Below are positions 1-6,394 of a stretch of 6,394 bases of DNA, piece by piece. The notes under the pieces are model-generated. The model did no database searches. It was not told where the DNA came from and was given only the letters and a program-made list of their open reading frames with translations. The position numbers and the translations under genes are program-made. This stretch comes from Bacteroidota bacterium (GTDB lineage: Bacteria > Bacteroidota > Bacteroidia > NS11-12g > UBA955): assembly GCA_005788145.1 (NCBI GenBank), contig SXYY01000009.1, positions 1 to 6,394 on the forward strand, read 5' to 3'. Numbering within the stretch: the first letter of the stretch is position 1; the number at the start of each line of letters is the position of its first letter.

Positions 1-1283
1 CTGTAATACGTATACCCGTGCTTGCGAACGGTATCCAATTCAAAGACGTTTCTACCGTCGAAGATCACCTTTTCTTTCAACAAAGCCTCAATTTTTGCAA
101 AATCAGGGGTTCTAAATTCTGGCCATTCCGTGGCAATCACCAAAAAGTCTGCCCCTTCCAAAGCGCTATACATTTTCTCAGCGAAAACCGCCTTGTCTCC
201 AATCAAGCGCTGAACGTTGGGCATCGCCTCTGGATCATAGCACTGGACCTTGGCTCCTCGCGACACCAAAGCATCAATCATCTCCAAAGCCGGTGCTTCA
301 CGAATATCATCGGTGTTGGGTTTGAAGGCCAATCCCCACATTGCTACTGTCTTACCACTGATATCACCATAGTGTGCATCAATCTTTGGCAACAACGCCT
401 TCTTTTGGTCGTAGTTAACCTCTTCCACCGCCTTCAAAATCTTGAAGTCATAATTGACTTCAGCAGCACTATGCACCAATGCCTGAACGTCTTTTGGGAA
501 ACAACTTCCGCCATAACCGATACCTGGGAACAAAAAGCGCTTTCCAATACGATCATCGCTACCTACACCTTTGCGCACCATGTCAACATCCGCACCCAGC
601 AATTCGCACAAACGCGCAATTTCATTCATGAATGAAATCTTGGTTGCCAAGAAACTGTTGGCCGCATATTTTGTCAATTCGGCACTGCGTGTGTCCATGT
701 GCATCACTGGATTTCCTTGACGCACATAAGGCGCATACAATTCATCCATTACGTCAAAAGCACGCTGGCTTTTGGCGCCAATCACCACGCGATCGGGTTT
801 CATGAAATCATCGACCGCCACACCTTCACGCAGGAACTCGGGGTTACTCACAACGTCAAATTCTCCACCATAATTGGCGCGAATTGCCGCCTCGACTTTA
901 TCTGCTGTGCCGACAGGAACCGTACTCTTATCTACGATCACCTTATAATCGGTCATGATTTTACCCAAATGATCGGCCACGCCCAATACATATTTCAAGT
1001 CGGCCGCACCACCCTCACCCGGAGGGGTTGGCAACGCCAAAAAGATCACCTGCGCATCTTTCACCGCCTCCTCCAACTGGGGGGTGAACGACAAACGACC
1101 TTCTTTCAAGTTGCGCTTGAACAGTATTTCCAAACCGGGTTCAAAGATGGTAATCTGTCCGCCAGACAACATGTCCACCTTGCGCTGATCAATGTCAACA
1201 CAGATCACGTCATTGCCTGTTTCTGCAAAACAAGTTCCACTGACCAAACCTACATAACCGGTTCCTACTACTGCTACTTTCAT
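1..1283 (-). CDS. ugd: UDP-glucose 6-dehydrogenase (3' end cut by window edge)
   Basis: Cytoplasmic enzyme that oxidises UDP-glucose to UDP-glucuronate with two NAD+, supplying uronic acid for surface polysaccharides. I translated the whole reading frame by hand: 427 codons plus two bases, with no internal stop. Domains in order: N-terminal Rossmann NAD-binding domain starting MKVAVVGTGYVGLVSG (GxGxxG at 7-12) with an acidic residue (D30) ending the second strand; STVPVGT at 120-126; NPEFLREG at 147-154; central helix with K205 and N209 in TKYAANSF; catalytic cysteine C261 in GGSCFPKD; C-terminal UDP-binding domain with WGLAFKPNTDDIRE from 316. The last visible residues, GYTYY, match the usual family C-terminus, so only a handful of residues should be missing. 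The ATG lies 5 bp after the aminotransferase stop, which implies co-transcription and probable translational coupling; no clear Shine-Dalgarno is seen. The related UDP-ManNAc/UDP-GlcNAc dehydrogenases are alternatives, but the overall sequence resembles UDP-glucose enzymes more closely. Confidence 0.95.
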   Translation of the reverse strand, partial: MKVAVVGTGYVGLVSGTCFAETGNDVICVDIDQRKVDMLSGGQITIFEPGLEILFKRNLKEGRLSFTPQLEEAVKDAQVIFLALPTPPGEGGAADLKYVLGVADHLGKIMTDYKVIVDKSTVPVGTADKVEAAIRANYGGEFDVVSNPEFLREGVAVDDFMKPDRVVIGAKSQRAFDVMDELYAPYVRQGNPVMHMDTRSAELTKYAANSFLATKISFMNEIARLCELLGADVDMVRKGVGSDDRIGKRFLFPGIGYGGSCFPKDVQALVHSAAEVNYDFKILKAVEEVNYDQKKALLPKIDAHYGDISGKTVAMWGLAFKPNTDDIREAPALEMIDALVSRGAKVQCYDPEAMPNVQRLIGDKAVFAEKMYSALEGADFLVIATEWPEFRTPDFAKIEALLKEKVIFDGRNVFELDTVRKHGYTYY

Positions 1284-1288
1284 TCGAT

Positions 1289-2413
1289 TTATTGGGATTT
1301 TTGGATAAAATTTCGTATATTATTGATGATGTAATCTTGTTGTTCCGCGCTGAGTTCTGAACATATCGGCAAACTCAATACACGGCCACAAAGGTCTTCA
1401 GAAACAGGCAGATTCACAACCTGTTTGTAGGCCGTTTGCTGATGCAAGGGGATTGGATAATAAATCATGGAGGGGATTCCGCAATCCATTAAGTGCTTTT
1501 TCAACGCATTACGCATTGCTTCACTTTCGCATTTCAAAGTATACTGATGGAAAACATGCGAACTATCGATTGTTCTTTGGGGCGCTTCAAGGCCCGATAT
1601 TTCAGCCAAAGCCACATCATAACGAGCAGCTACTGCACGTCTTTGCTTTTCAAATTCCAACAAGTGAGGCAACTTAGCCAACAACACGGCTGCTTGAAGG
1701 GTATCCAACCGCGAATTCATGCCCACCAGATCATGTTGGTATTTGACCGTTTGTCCGTGATTTGCCAACTGCCGCAATTTCTTTGCAAGTGCGTCGTCAT
1801 TGGTGAACATCGCTCCTCCATCGCCATAGCAACCCAAATTCTTGCTGGGAAAAAACGAAGTGGTACCAATATGTCCCATCGTACCGGCAAATCCATGTTC
1901 ATTGGGTGTACAATATTGTGATCCAATGGCCTGAGCCGCATCTTCTACTACATACAAATTATGCCTTTTTGCCAATGCCATGAGTGGCTCCATGGACACC
2001 ATCTGTCCGTACAAATGCACCGGTGCGATGGCCTTCGTATTTTCTGTGATCAACCCCTCCAACGCCGCCACATCCATCAAAAAAGTAGAGGCATCCACTT
2101 CCGCAAAAACCGGTTTCAAACCCAGCAACAACAGTACCTCCGTTAGTGCCGCATAAGAAAACGCCGGTGTTATCACCTCCGAACCCGGAGGCAAATCCAA
2201 CGCCATGAATGCCAACTGCAAAGCATCCGTTCCATTGGCACAACCAATCACATGTTTTACCTCATAGCGTGCAGATATTGCGTCCTCCAATCTGCGAACC
2301 GCCCCGCCTTGGATAAAGTCCGCACCGAGCAATACGCGCTTGATCGCCTCGTCAATTTCCACTGACAAACGGGCATATTGCCCTTGAAGGTCAACCATTT
2401 GAATGTTGCGCAT
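1289..2413 (-). CDS. DegT/DnrJ/EryC1/StrS family PLP-dependent sugar aminotransferase
   Basis: Fold-type I PLP enzyme that, by family, transfers an amino group (usually from glutamate) to a keto-sugar nucleotide. With the ATG at 2413 it is 374 residues, normal for the family. Visible features: MVDLQGQY near the N-terminus, the cofactor phosphate loop GCANGTDALQL from 57, PAFSYAALTEV from 83, VVEDAAQAIGS with D158 and Q161 placed to contact the PLP ring, and the Schiff-base lysine K191 in FFPSKNLGCYGDGGA. NSRLDTLQAAVL follows from about 233, then HVFHQYTL from 286 and the YYPIPLHQQTAY segment from 318. The frame stays open upstream to an ATG at 2572, but that would overlap the rlmB end by 121 bp and add 53 residues with no family character, so 2413 is preferred; a second ATG at 2398 is also possible. 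The stop is 5 bp before ugd, so the pair is probably one operon. The exact substrate (a 3- or 4-keto sugar, or a hexuluronate as in WbpE) cannot be read from the sequence. Confidence 0.93.
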   Translation of the reverse strand: MRNIQMVDLQGQYARLSVEIDEAIKRVLLGADFIQGGAVRRLEDAISARYEVKHVIGCANGTDALQLAFMALDLPPGSEVITPAFSYAALTEVLLLLGLKPVFAEVDASTFLMDVAALEGLITENTKAIAPVHLYGQMVSMEPLMALAKRHNLYVVEDAAQAIGSQYCTPNEHGFAGTMGHIGTTSFFPSKNLGCYGDGGAMFTNDDALAKKLRQLANHGQTVKYQHDLVGMNSRLDTLQAAVLLAKLPHLLEFEKQRRAVAARYDVALAEISGLEAPQRTIDSSHVFHQYTLKCESEAMRNALKKHLMDCGIPSMIYYPIPLHQQTAYKQVVNLPVSEDLCGRVLSLPICSELSAEQQDYIINNIRNFIQKSQ

Positions 2414-2418
2414 CAGTG

Positions 2419-2447
2419 CAAAATTACGGGAATTGATTATCCTACAA
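2419..2447 (-). promoter_or_regulatory. Candidate Bacteroidota-type promoter ahead of the aminotransferase-ugd pair
   Basis: On the minus strand the gap after rlmB contains TAATTTTG (2426 to 2419), an exact match to the Bacteroidota -7 consensus TAnnTTTG. It is preceded after 18 bases by TTG (2447 to 2445), which matches the core of the -33 element. It sits in the 38 bp between the rlmB stop and the chosen ATG, where a promoter for the downstream pair would be expected. The implied transcript start falls at or within a few bases of the ATG at 2413, so the message would be almost leaderless or would use the ATG at 2398. A motif this short can arise by chance, and readthrough from rlmB remains possible. 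Confidence 0.45.
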
Positions 2448-2451
2448 CGAT

Positions 2452-3207
2452 TTATTTGCTGCGCTGCCTTACCACTTCGTAGGTGATCACACCCGCCGCA
2501 ACCGAGACGTTCAATGAACCTACACCATTGGCCGACAGCGGAATCTTCACGTGGGCATCGCACAATTTCCATGTATTCGTGCTCAACCCCGTTTCCTCAT
2601 CTCCCATGACAATGGCCACCGGACCGCTCATATCGGCATCGAACAAGGCTTCGGAAGTCTTTTCCGTTGCACCCACAATCTTCAATCCAGAGTTTTTCAG
2701 CATTTTGATACTGCCGTACAACGACTGCGTTCTACAAACTGGGATTTTCATCAATGCACCAGCAGATGTTCTCACTGCATCCGCACTCAAAGGCGCAGAA
2801 CCCTTCTCAGGAACCAAAATTCCATGCACACCCGCACAAGCTGCCGTTCGGGCAATTGCACCAAAATTCCGCACATCCGTTACCCCGTCCAAAATCAAAA
2901 TAAACGGATCTTCACCCGCCTCAAATGCATTTGCAACCACCGTATCCAAATCCGCAAAATCTACAGAACTCACAGATATTACCACCCCTTGATGGTTGCC
3001 CTTCACCAAAGCATTCAACTTGGCAGTGGGTACCTGTTTCCATATCAAATTCTTTGTACGCAACAAAGGCAACAAGTCCTTCAATTGTCCCTGTAACACA
3101 CCCTCTTGCAACCATACTTTGTCGACCGTTCTGCCCGACTGCAACGCTTCCAATACGGGATGAATCCCGTACACAAACGCATCGTTTTCTTTCTTTCTAA
3201 ATTCCAT
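2452..3207 (-). CDS. rlmB: 23S rRNA (guanosine(2251)-2'-O)-methyltransferase RlmB
   Basis: SPOUT-class enzyme that uses S-adenosylmethionine to methylate the 2'-O of G2251 (E. coli numbering) in the P-loop of 23S rRNA, in the peptidyl transferase region. It is 251 residues, the usual length. An N-terminal SpoU substrate-binding domain (about 7-80) opens with FVYGIHPVLEAL and contains the NHQGVV segment at 71-76. The C-terminal trefoil-knot SpoU methylase domain shows all three motifs: motif 1 LDGVTDVRNFGAIAR (106-120, with N114 and R120); motif 2 IVMGDEETGLS (199-209, with the conserved glutamate); motif 3 IPLSANGVGSLNVSVAAGV (222-240, with N233 and S235). The ATG at 3207 gives the normal short lead before YGIHPVLEAL. 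No Shine-Dalgarno is evident, and a GC-rich hairpin ends 10 bp upstream. Paralogues such as TrmH or other SpoU enzymes are less likely given the N-terminal domain and motif set. The family normally acts as a dimer. Confidence 0.95.
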   Translation of the reverse strand: MEFRKKENDAFVYGIHPVLEALQSGRTVDKVWLQEGVLQGQLKDLLPLLRTKNLIWKQVPTAKLNALVKGNHQGVVISVSSVDFADLDTVVANAFEAGEDPFILILDGVTDVRNFGAIARTAACAGVHGILVPEKGSAPLSADAVRTSAGALMKIPVCRTQSLYGSIKMLKNSGLKIVGATEKTSEALFDADMSGPVAIVMGDEETGLSTNTWKLCDAHVKIPLSANGVGSLNVSVAAGVITYEVVRQRSK

Positions 3208-3210
3208 ATA

Positions 3211-3242
3211 AACAAGTGTCCCGCCTAACGGCGGGACCTTTT
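3211..3242 (-). terminator. GC-rich hairpin, candidate terminator after the DUF2723 gene
   Basis: A perfect 8-bp inverted repeat, GTCCCGCC and GGCGGGAC on the minus strand (3237-3230 and 3225-3218), encloses a 4-base loop GTTA. It lies 15 bases past the DUF2723 stop codon. On the minus strand it is followed by ACTTGTTTAT, a moderately T-rich tail that is weaker than a canonical run. On the plus strand the hairpin is followed by CTTTTAAAA, but no plus-strand gene precedes it. The best reading is a rho-independent terminator separating the DUF2723 gene from rlmB. Because the rlmB ATG follows only 10 bases later, an attenuator or mRNA-stability role is an alternative. Confidence 0.55.
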
Positions 3243-3252
3243 AAAATCACTT

Positions 3253-6200
3253 TTAGTTAACCTTCGCCGCTTGTTCCCGATACTCCGCGGCCCAATCCTT
3301 CTTGCCCAATCGGTCACATTCATCCACAATGCTCTTCAATATATCGCGACTCATTTGTACTTCGCGGGCACCAAACATTTGGTCTTCCCACTTCACAAAA
3401 TACGTTCCGTATTGCACACAATCTTTTACCGCACGATCCAACACCTTCTTCGCTGCCGCCTCATCGCCCAGTTCCAACAAAGTAATTCCGTAATCCACTT
3501 TGTATTCCTTGCGCATCGGCATAACAGTTTCGGGAATCTCAACCAAAATGTGGTTCAACACCTCTTTGGCACGACTGCGATACACACCCAACGAATCTTT
3601 TTCACGAACCAAGTAGTCCTCCACAGAACGGAACCCAGCAGGTACGGGCGCACCCGCAACACCTACCTTGGCAACCTGTGTTTGATACTGTTCGTACGTC
3701 TTAATTTTATTCAAATAGGTCTTGGCCAACAACATCGCCATCTGCTGCAAATCGCCAGGTACATAAGCCGCTTTGTCATCAAGGAAGAAGTTCTTCTTCT
3801 CTTTCATGCCACAATACTTGTAGCTCTTCACCAAGTTGCTATACATATTGTAATCAGCAACACGCTGTGGCTGACGACTGCTCGAGCCACCTTTGATCGG
3901 CACAAATTTGTAAACCAAACCTTCCAACTGTAAGTAATCGTTTACATCGAAGAAATCGTAACCACTTACGCTGGTGAAATAAATCGGGCGTTTCCAACCG
4001 GTTTTTGCATTCTGGGTAATCAAATCCATGAACACCAAATCGCCCTTAGAAATGTAAGATCCTCCCAAATTATACTCAATGCGGTCAACCACTTCAGCCG
4101 TGTCTTTGGCACCAACGACACCCGAGGCAATCACAGATTTGCGATCCACCGGGAACCATACCTTGCGGGCACGGAAATAATTGCGATCCACACCTTTTTT
4201 GTTCTCCTCCAAAACCTGCTTAATAGCGTCATCCAAACGGGACATACTACCCTCTTCCGACTGAATTTCAATGCCACCTTCAAAACTTCCGGTTTGCAAA
4301 TCTTCTTTAGTTAGACTCAAAGGCAATGGCTCAGACTCATACACCTTATCCAACAACACACTGCTATACCAATCGGTAGGCAACAAACTTTGGTTGATGA
4401 TTCGAACGTCTGTGCGAATGCCCTCAACGTTTTGCGCATACCACAGAGGATAGGTATCGTTATCTCCATTACAGAACAACACGGCATTGGGCTCCAAGCT
4501 CTCCAAGAAGTTCTTTGCCATGTCAATACCAATGGTTCTACCACTCCGATCGTGGTCATCCCAGTTGCGATAGCCCATATTCACCGGCACCAATAACACC
4601 GATGCCAATGTAGCAATCATCGCACTCTTTTTGCCAAACTTGCGTTGAAGCATTTCGGCCACAGCCAACACACCCAAACCCACCCAAATACAGAAGGTCT
4701 GAAAAGAACCCACCAAGGCATAATCACGCTCGCGGGGCTCGTATGGGGGCTGGTTCATGTATACGTTGATCAAAACCCCGGTAAAGAGGAACAACGTCAT
4801 CACTAACCAGAAGTCATATTTCTGCTTCTTCATGTGCATCAACAAACCCAAAATTCCCAACAACAGAGGCAAGAAATAGTAGGGATTTTTGGCCTTTTGG
4901 TTTTTGTAATAGTCGGGCATTCCCTCGCTCGGACCAATCACAAAACGATCCACAAATGGAATACCACTGTACCAGTTACCGTCGAAACGGGTATTGCCCA
5001 TCACGGCTTGCTGATCATTAAATCGGCCCACGAAATTCCACATGAAATAACGCAGATACATGTAGCGCAACTGATAGCCGAAGAAATAACTCAAGTTATT
5101 CCCAAATGTCGGTTTTTGATAATTCAAATATTGCAGCTCCTGCTGTTCCTCTTCGGTCAAAGCACGCTGCTGTCCCATTCCCTGCAATTCGTCGATGCGA
5201 TTTTGTACGTCGGTCATTCCACCATAATCGCGGAATCCACGAGCATCGTTGGGCTTGTTGCTCTTGCCCATGCGAGGGAACAAGGTCATGTACTCATCTG
5301 GATACGTATAGTCGAAATTGTCGCCGCCATCTTCATAGCGATCTTTTCCCTTGAAACGTTTCTTACCGATTACTTTGTATCCGCTCTCAGGCGCGTTGAA
5401 ATATGGTCCATACATCAACGGACGGTCACCATACTGTTCACGGGTAATGTAACCGTAGAACTTATAAGGATCTTCCGGATTGTTCATGTCGATGGCTGGG
5501 TTGGCCATAGAACGGATGATCACCATCGCATAAGAGGAATAGCCCAACACCACAAACGATGCGGCCATGATGATTACGTTCCAGTTGCGTTTGCCTGTCT
5601 TGTGCGTGTAATACAATAAGTAACCCGCCAAACCAATAATCAACACCACTGCGGCAATAGAACCACTGTAAAAGCCCTGTCCGAAATCATTCACAAACAT
5701 GCGATCCATGGTTGCCAACAACCAAGGAATACCGGGGTAAACAATCTTCATCACAAAGGCCAGAGCCAAGCCCGATGCACCCAACGCCAAAATAATGCCG
5801 TTGCGGGTAACAGGGTATTTTCTGAAATAATACGCCAAACAAACGGTTGGAATAACCAGCAAGTTCAACATGTGCGTACCCAACGCCAAACCAATCATGA
5901 AGGCGATAAACACCATCCAACGATCCGCAGTAACATCATCGGCAGATTTCCACCAACGTAACACTGCCCAAAACGAAAGCGCCGTAAAGAAAGAACTCAA
6001 CGCATATACTTCAGATTCAACAGCACTGAACCAGAAACTGTCGATAAACGTATTGGTCAACGCCGCTACCGCGCCCGCACCCAACACCAACATCGTTTTG
6101 TTTTCATTGGCATCATCCACCATGCGCTCAGCGAAGTAGGTTGTGATCCAGAATGTGAACATCACCGTACCCGCACTGGCAACCGCACTCAACATGTTGA

Positions 6201-6394
6201 TCCAAAAGCCCACCATTTCTGGCGAGGATGCCATCAAGGAGAACAATCGACCTATCATCAAAAACAAAGGCGCCCCAGGAGGGTGAACCACTTGCAACTT
6301 GTATGCGGCACTGGCGAATTCACCACAGTCCCACAGACTGACACTCTGTTCCAAAGTGAGGGTGTACACGACCAAAGCGACGATAAACATCACC
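3253..6394 (-). CDS. DUF2723 family (GT117/TMEM260-like) multi-pass membrane protein, N-terminus cut by window edge
   Basis: Large inner-membrane protein with about 1,046 residues visible. The frame is open to the right edge. The first methionines (GTG at 6393, ATG at 6390) fall inside what looks like the first membrane helix, so roughly 15-20 N-terminal residues are probably missing. Numbering from 6393, the DUF2723 signature SLWDCGEFASAAYKLQVVHP runs from 19, continues PPGAPLFLMIGRLFSL, and carries the acidic pair D22/E25 in the first periplasmic loop, as expected for a GT-C fold. Hydrophobic helices follow near 62-85, 101-147, 158-190, 199-218, 243-262 and 273-293. A polar Tyr/Asp-rich region spans 294-503 (YGDRPLMYGPYFNAP at 321-335), then more helices at about 504-605. 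The soluble C-terminal half includes QPPYEPRERDYALVGSF (548), RNWDDHDRSGR (609) and NGDNDTYPLWYAQ (642), and ends in TPR-like helices (about 965-1045). The eukaryotic homologue TMEM260 is a protein O-mannosyltransferase; a similar role here is inference. Confidence 0.88.
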   Translation of the reverse strand, partial: VMFIVALVVYTLTLEQSVSLWDCGEFASAAYKLQVVHPPGAPLFLMIGRLFSLMASSPEMVGFWINMLSAVASAGTVMFTFWITTYFAERMVDDANENKTMLVLGAGAVAALTNTFIDSFWFSAVESEVYALSSFFTALSFWAVLRWWKSADDVTADRWMVFIAFMIGLALGTHMLNLLVIPTVCLAYYFRKYPVTRNGIILALGASGLALAFVMKIVYPGIPWLLATMDRMFVNDFGQGFYSGSIAAVVLIIGLAGYLLYYTHKTGKRNWNVIIMAASFVVLGYSSYAMVIIRSMANPAIDMNNPEDPYKFYGYITREQYGDRPLMYGPYFNAPESGYKVIGKKRFKGKDRYEDGGDNFDYTYPDEYMTLFPRMGKSNKPNDARGFRDYGGMTDVQNRIDELQGMGQQRALTEEEQQELQYLNYQKPTFGNNLSYFFGYQLRYMYLRYFMWNFVGRFNDQQAVMGNTRFDGNWYSGIPFVDRFVIGPSEGMPDYYKNQKAKNPYYFLPLLLGILGLLMHMKKQKYDFWLVMTLFLFTGVLINVYMNQPPYEPRERDYALVGSFQTFCIWVGLGVLAVAEMLQRKFGKKSAMIATLASVLLVPVNMGYRNWDDHDRSGRTIGIDMAKNFLESLEPNAVLFCNGDNDTYPLWYAQNVEGIRTDVRIINQSLLPTDWYSSVLLDKVYESEPLPLSLTKEDLQTGSFEGGIEIQSEEGSMSRLDDAIKQVLEENKKGVDRNYFRARKVWFPVDRKSVIASGVVGAKDTAEVVDRIEYNLGGSYISKGDLVFMDLITQNAKTGWKRPIYFTSVSGYDFFDVNDYLQLEGLVYKFVPIKGGSSSRQPQRVADYNMYSNLVKSYKYCGMKEKKNFFLDDKAAYVPGDLQQMAMLLAKTYLNKIKTYEQYQTQVAKVGVAGAPVPAGFRSVEDYLVREKDSLGVYRSRAKEVLNHILVEIPETVMPMRKEYKVDYGITLLELGDEAAAKKVLDRAVKDCVQYGTYFVKWEDQMFGAREVQMSRDILKSIVDECDRLGKKDWAAEYREQAAKVN

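Noticed and set aside
18..1334. Two long plus-strand open frames (18-635 and 699-1334) opposite ugd.
   Set aside because: The minus strand reads as a complete, motif-perfect UDP-glucose dehydrogenase through this region. The first plus frame shares its codon register, so it is open as a by-product of codon bias, and neither translation resembles a protein family.
2414..2572. N-terminal extension of the aminotransferase to an upstream ATG at 2572.
   Set aside because: It would overlap the conserved 3' end of rlmB by 121 bp and add 53 residues lacking family resemblance. The family N-terminus aligns with the ATG at 2413.
2483..3096. Overlapping plus-strand open frames (2483-2992 and 2551-3096) opposite rlmB.
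   Set aside because: They lie entirely antisense to a gene with all SpoU motifs intact, and their translations show no recognisable domain.
3239..3246. Palindrome TTTTAAAA beside the hairpin, considered as an operator or as part of a second stem.
   Set aside because: It is too short and AT-only to support a binding site, and it is readily explained by the AT-rich intergenic gap.
4834..5619. A 261-codon plus-strand open frame opposite the DUF2723 gene, with hydrophobic stretches.
   Set aside because: The apparent hydrophobicity is a reflection of the antisense membrane-protein codons. The minus-strand frame is continuous with family motifs on both sides.
6388..6393. GTG at 6393 or ATG at 6390 as the true start of the DUF2723 protein.
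   Set aside because: These codons fall inside the first hydrophobic helix, only about 20 residues before WDCGEF. Family members usually have a short cytoplasmic lead and a full helix first, so the gene most likely begins beyond the right edge.

Overview
The window suggests a member of the Bacteroidota. The main evidence is a very large DUF2723 (GT117/TMEM260-like) membrane protein of the kind common in that phylum. Supporting signs are a TAnnTTTG-type promoter motif in one intergenic gap and starts that lack a clear Shine-Dalgarno sequence. Base composition looks mid-range by eye. A finer placement is not supported.

All four genes lie on the minus strand, so transcription runs from the right edge to the left edge. 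In transcription order they are: (1) a DUF2723 family protein cut at its N-terminus by the right edge (6394 to 3253); (2) rlmB, a 23S rRNA Gm2251 2'-O-methyltransferase (3207 to 2452); (3) a DegT/DnrJ/EryC1/StrS-family PLP sugar aminotransferase (2413 to 1289); (4) a UDP-glucose 6-dehydrogenase cut just before its C-terminus by the left edge (1283 to 1). Coding density is near complete. The gaps are 45, 38 and 5 bp, and the plus strand has no convincing gene.

The last two genes form a tight pair (5 bp gap) that fits nucleotide-sugar synthesis for surface polysaccharide or glycan. The dehydrogenase makes UDP-glucuronate. The aminotransferase aminates a keto-sugar nucleotide whose identity the sequence does not give. 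The DUF2723 protein is plausibly a lipid-linked-sugar-dependent protein glycosyltransferase, so three of the four genes can be linked to glycan metabolism, although the first is separated from the rest by a GC-rich hairpin. RlmB is a ribosome-modification enzyme with no evident link to the others.

The window reads as ordinary chromosomal sequence. I see no mobile element, CRISPR array, tRNA, rRNA, defence system or toxin. The points worth a second look are the start and promoter arrangement of the aminotransferase, the hairpin 10 bp ahead of rlmB, the unassigned substrate of the aminotransferase, and the biological role of the DUF2723 protein.
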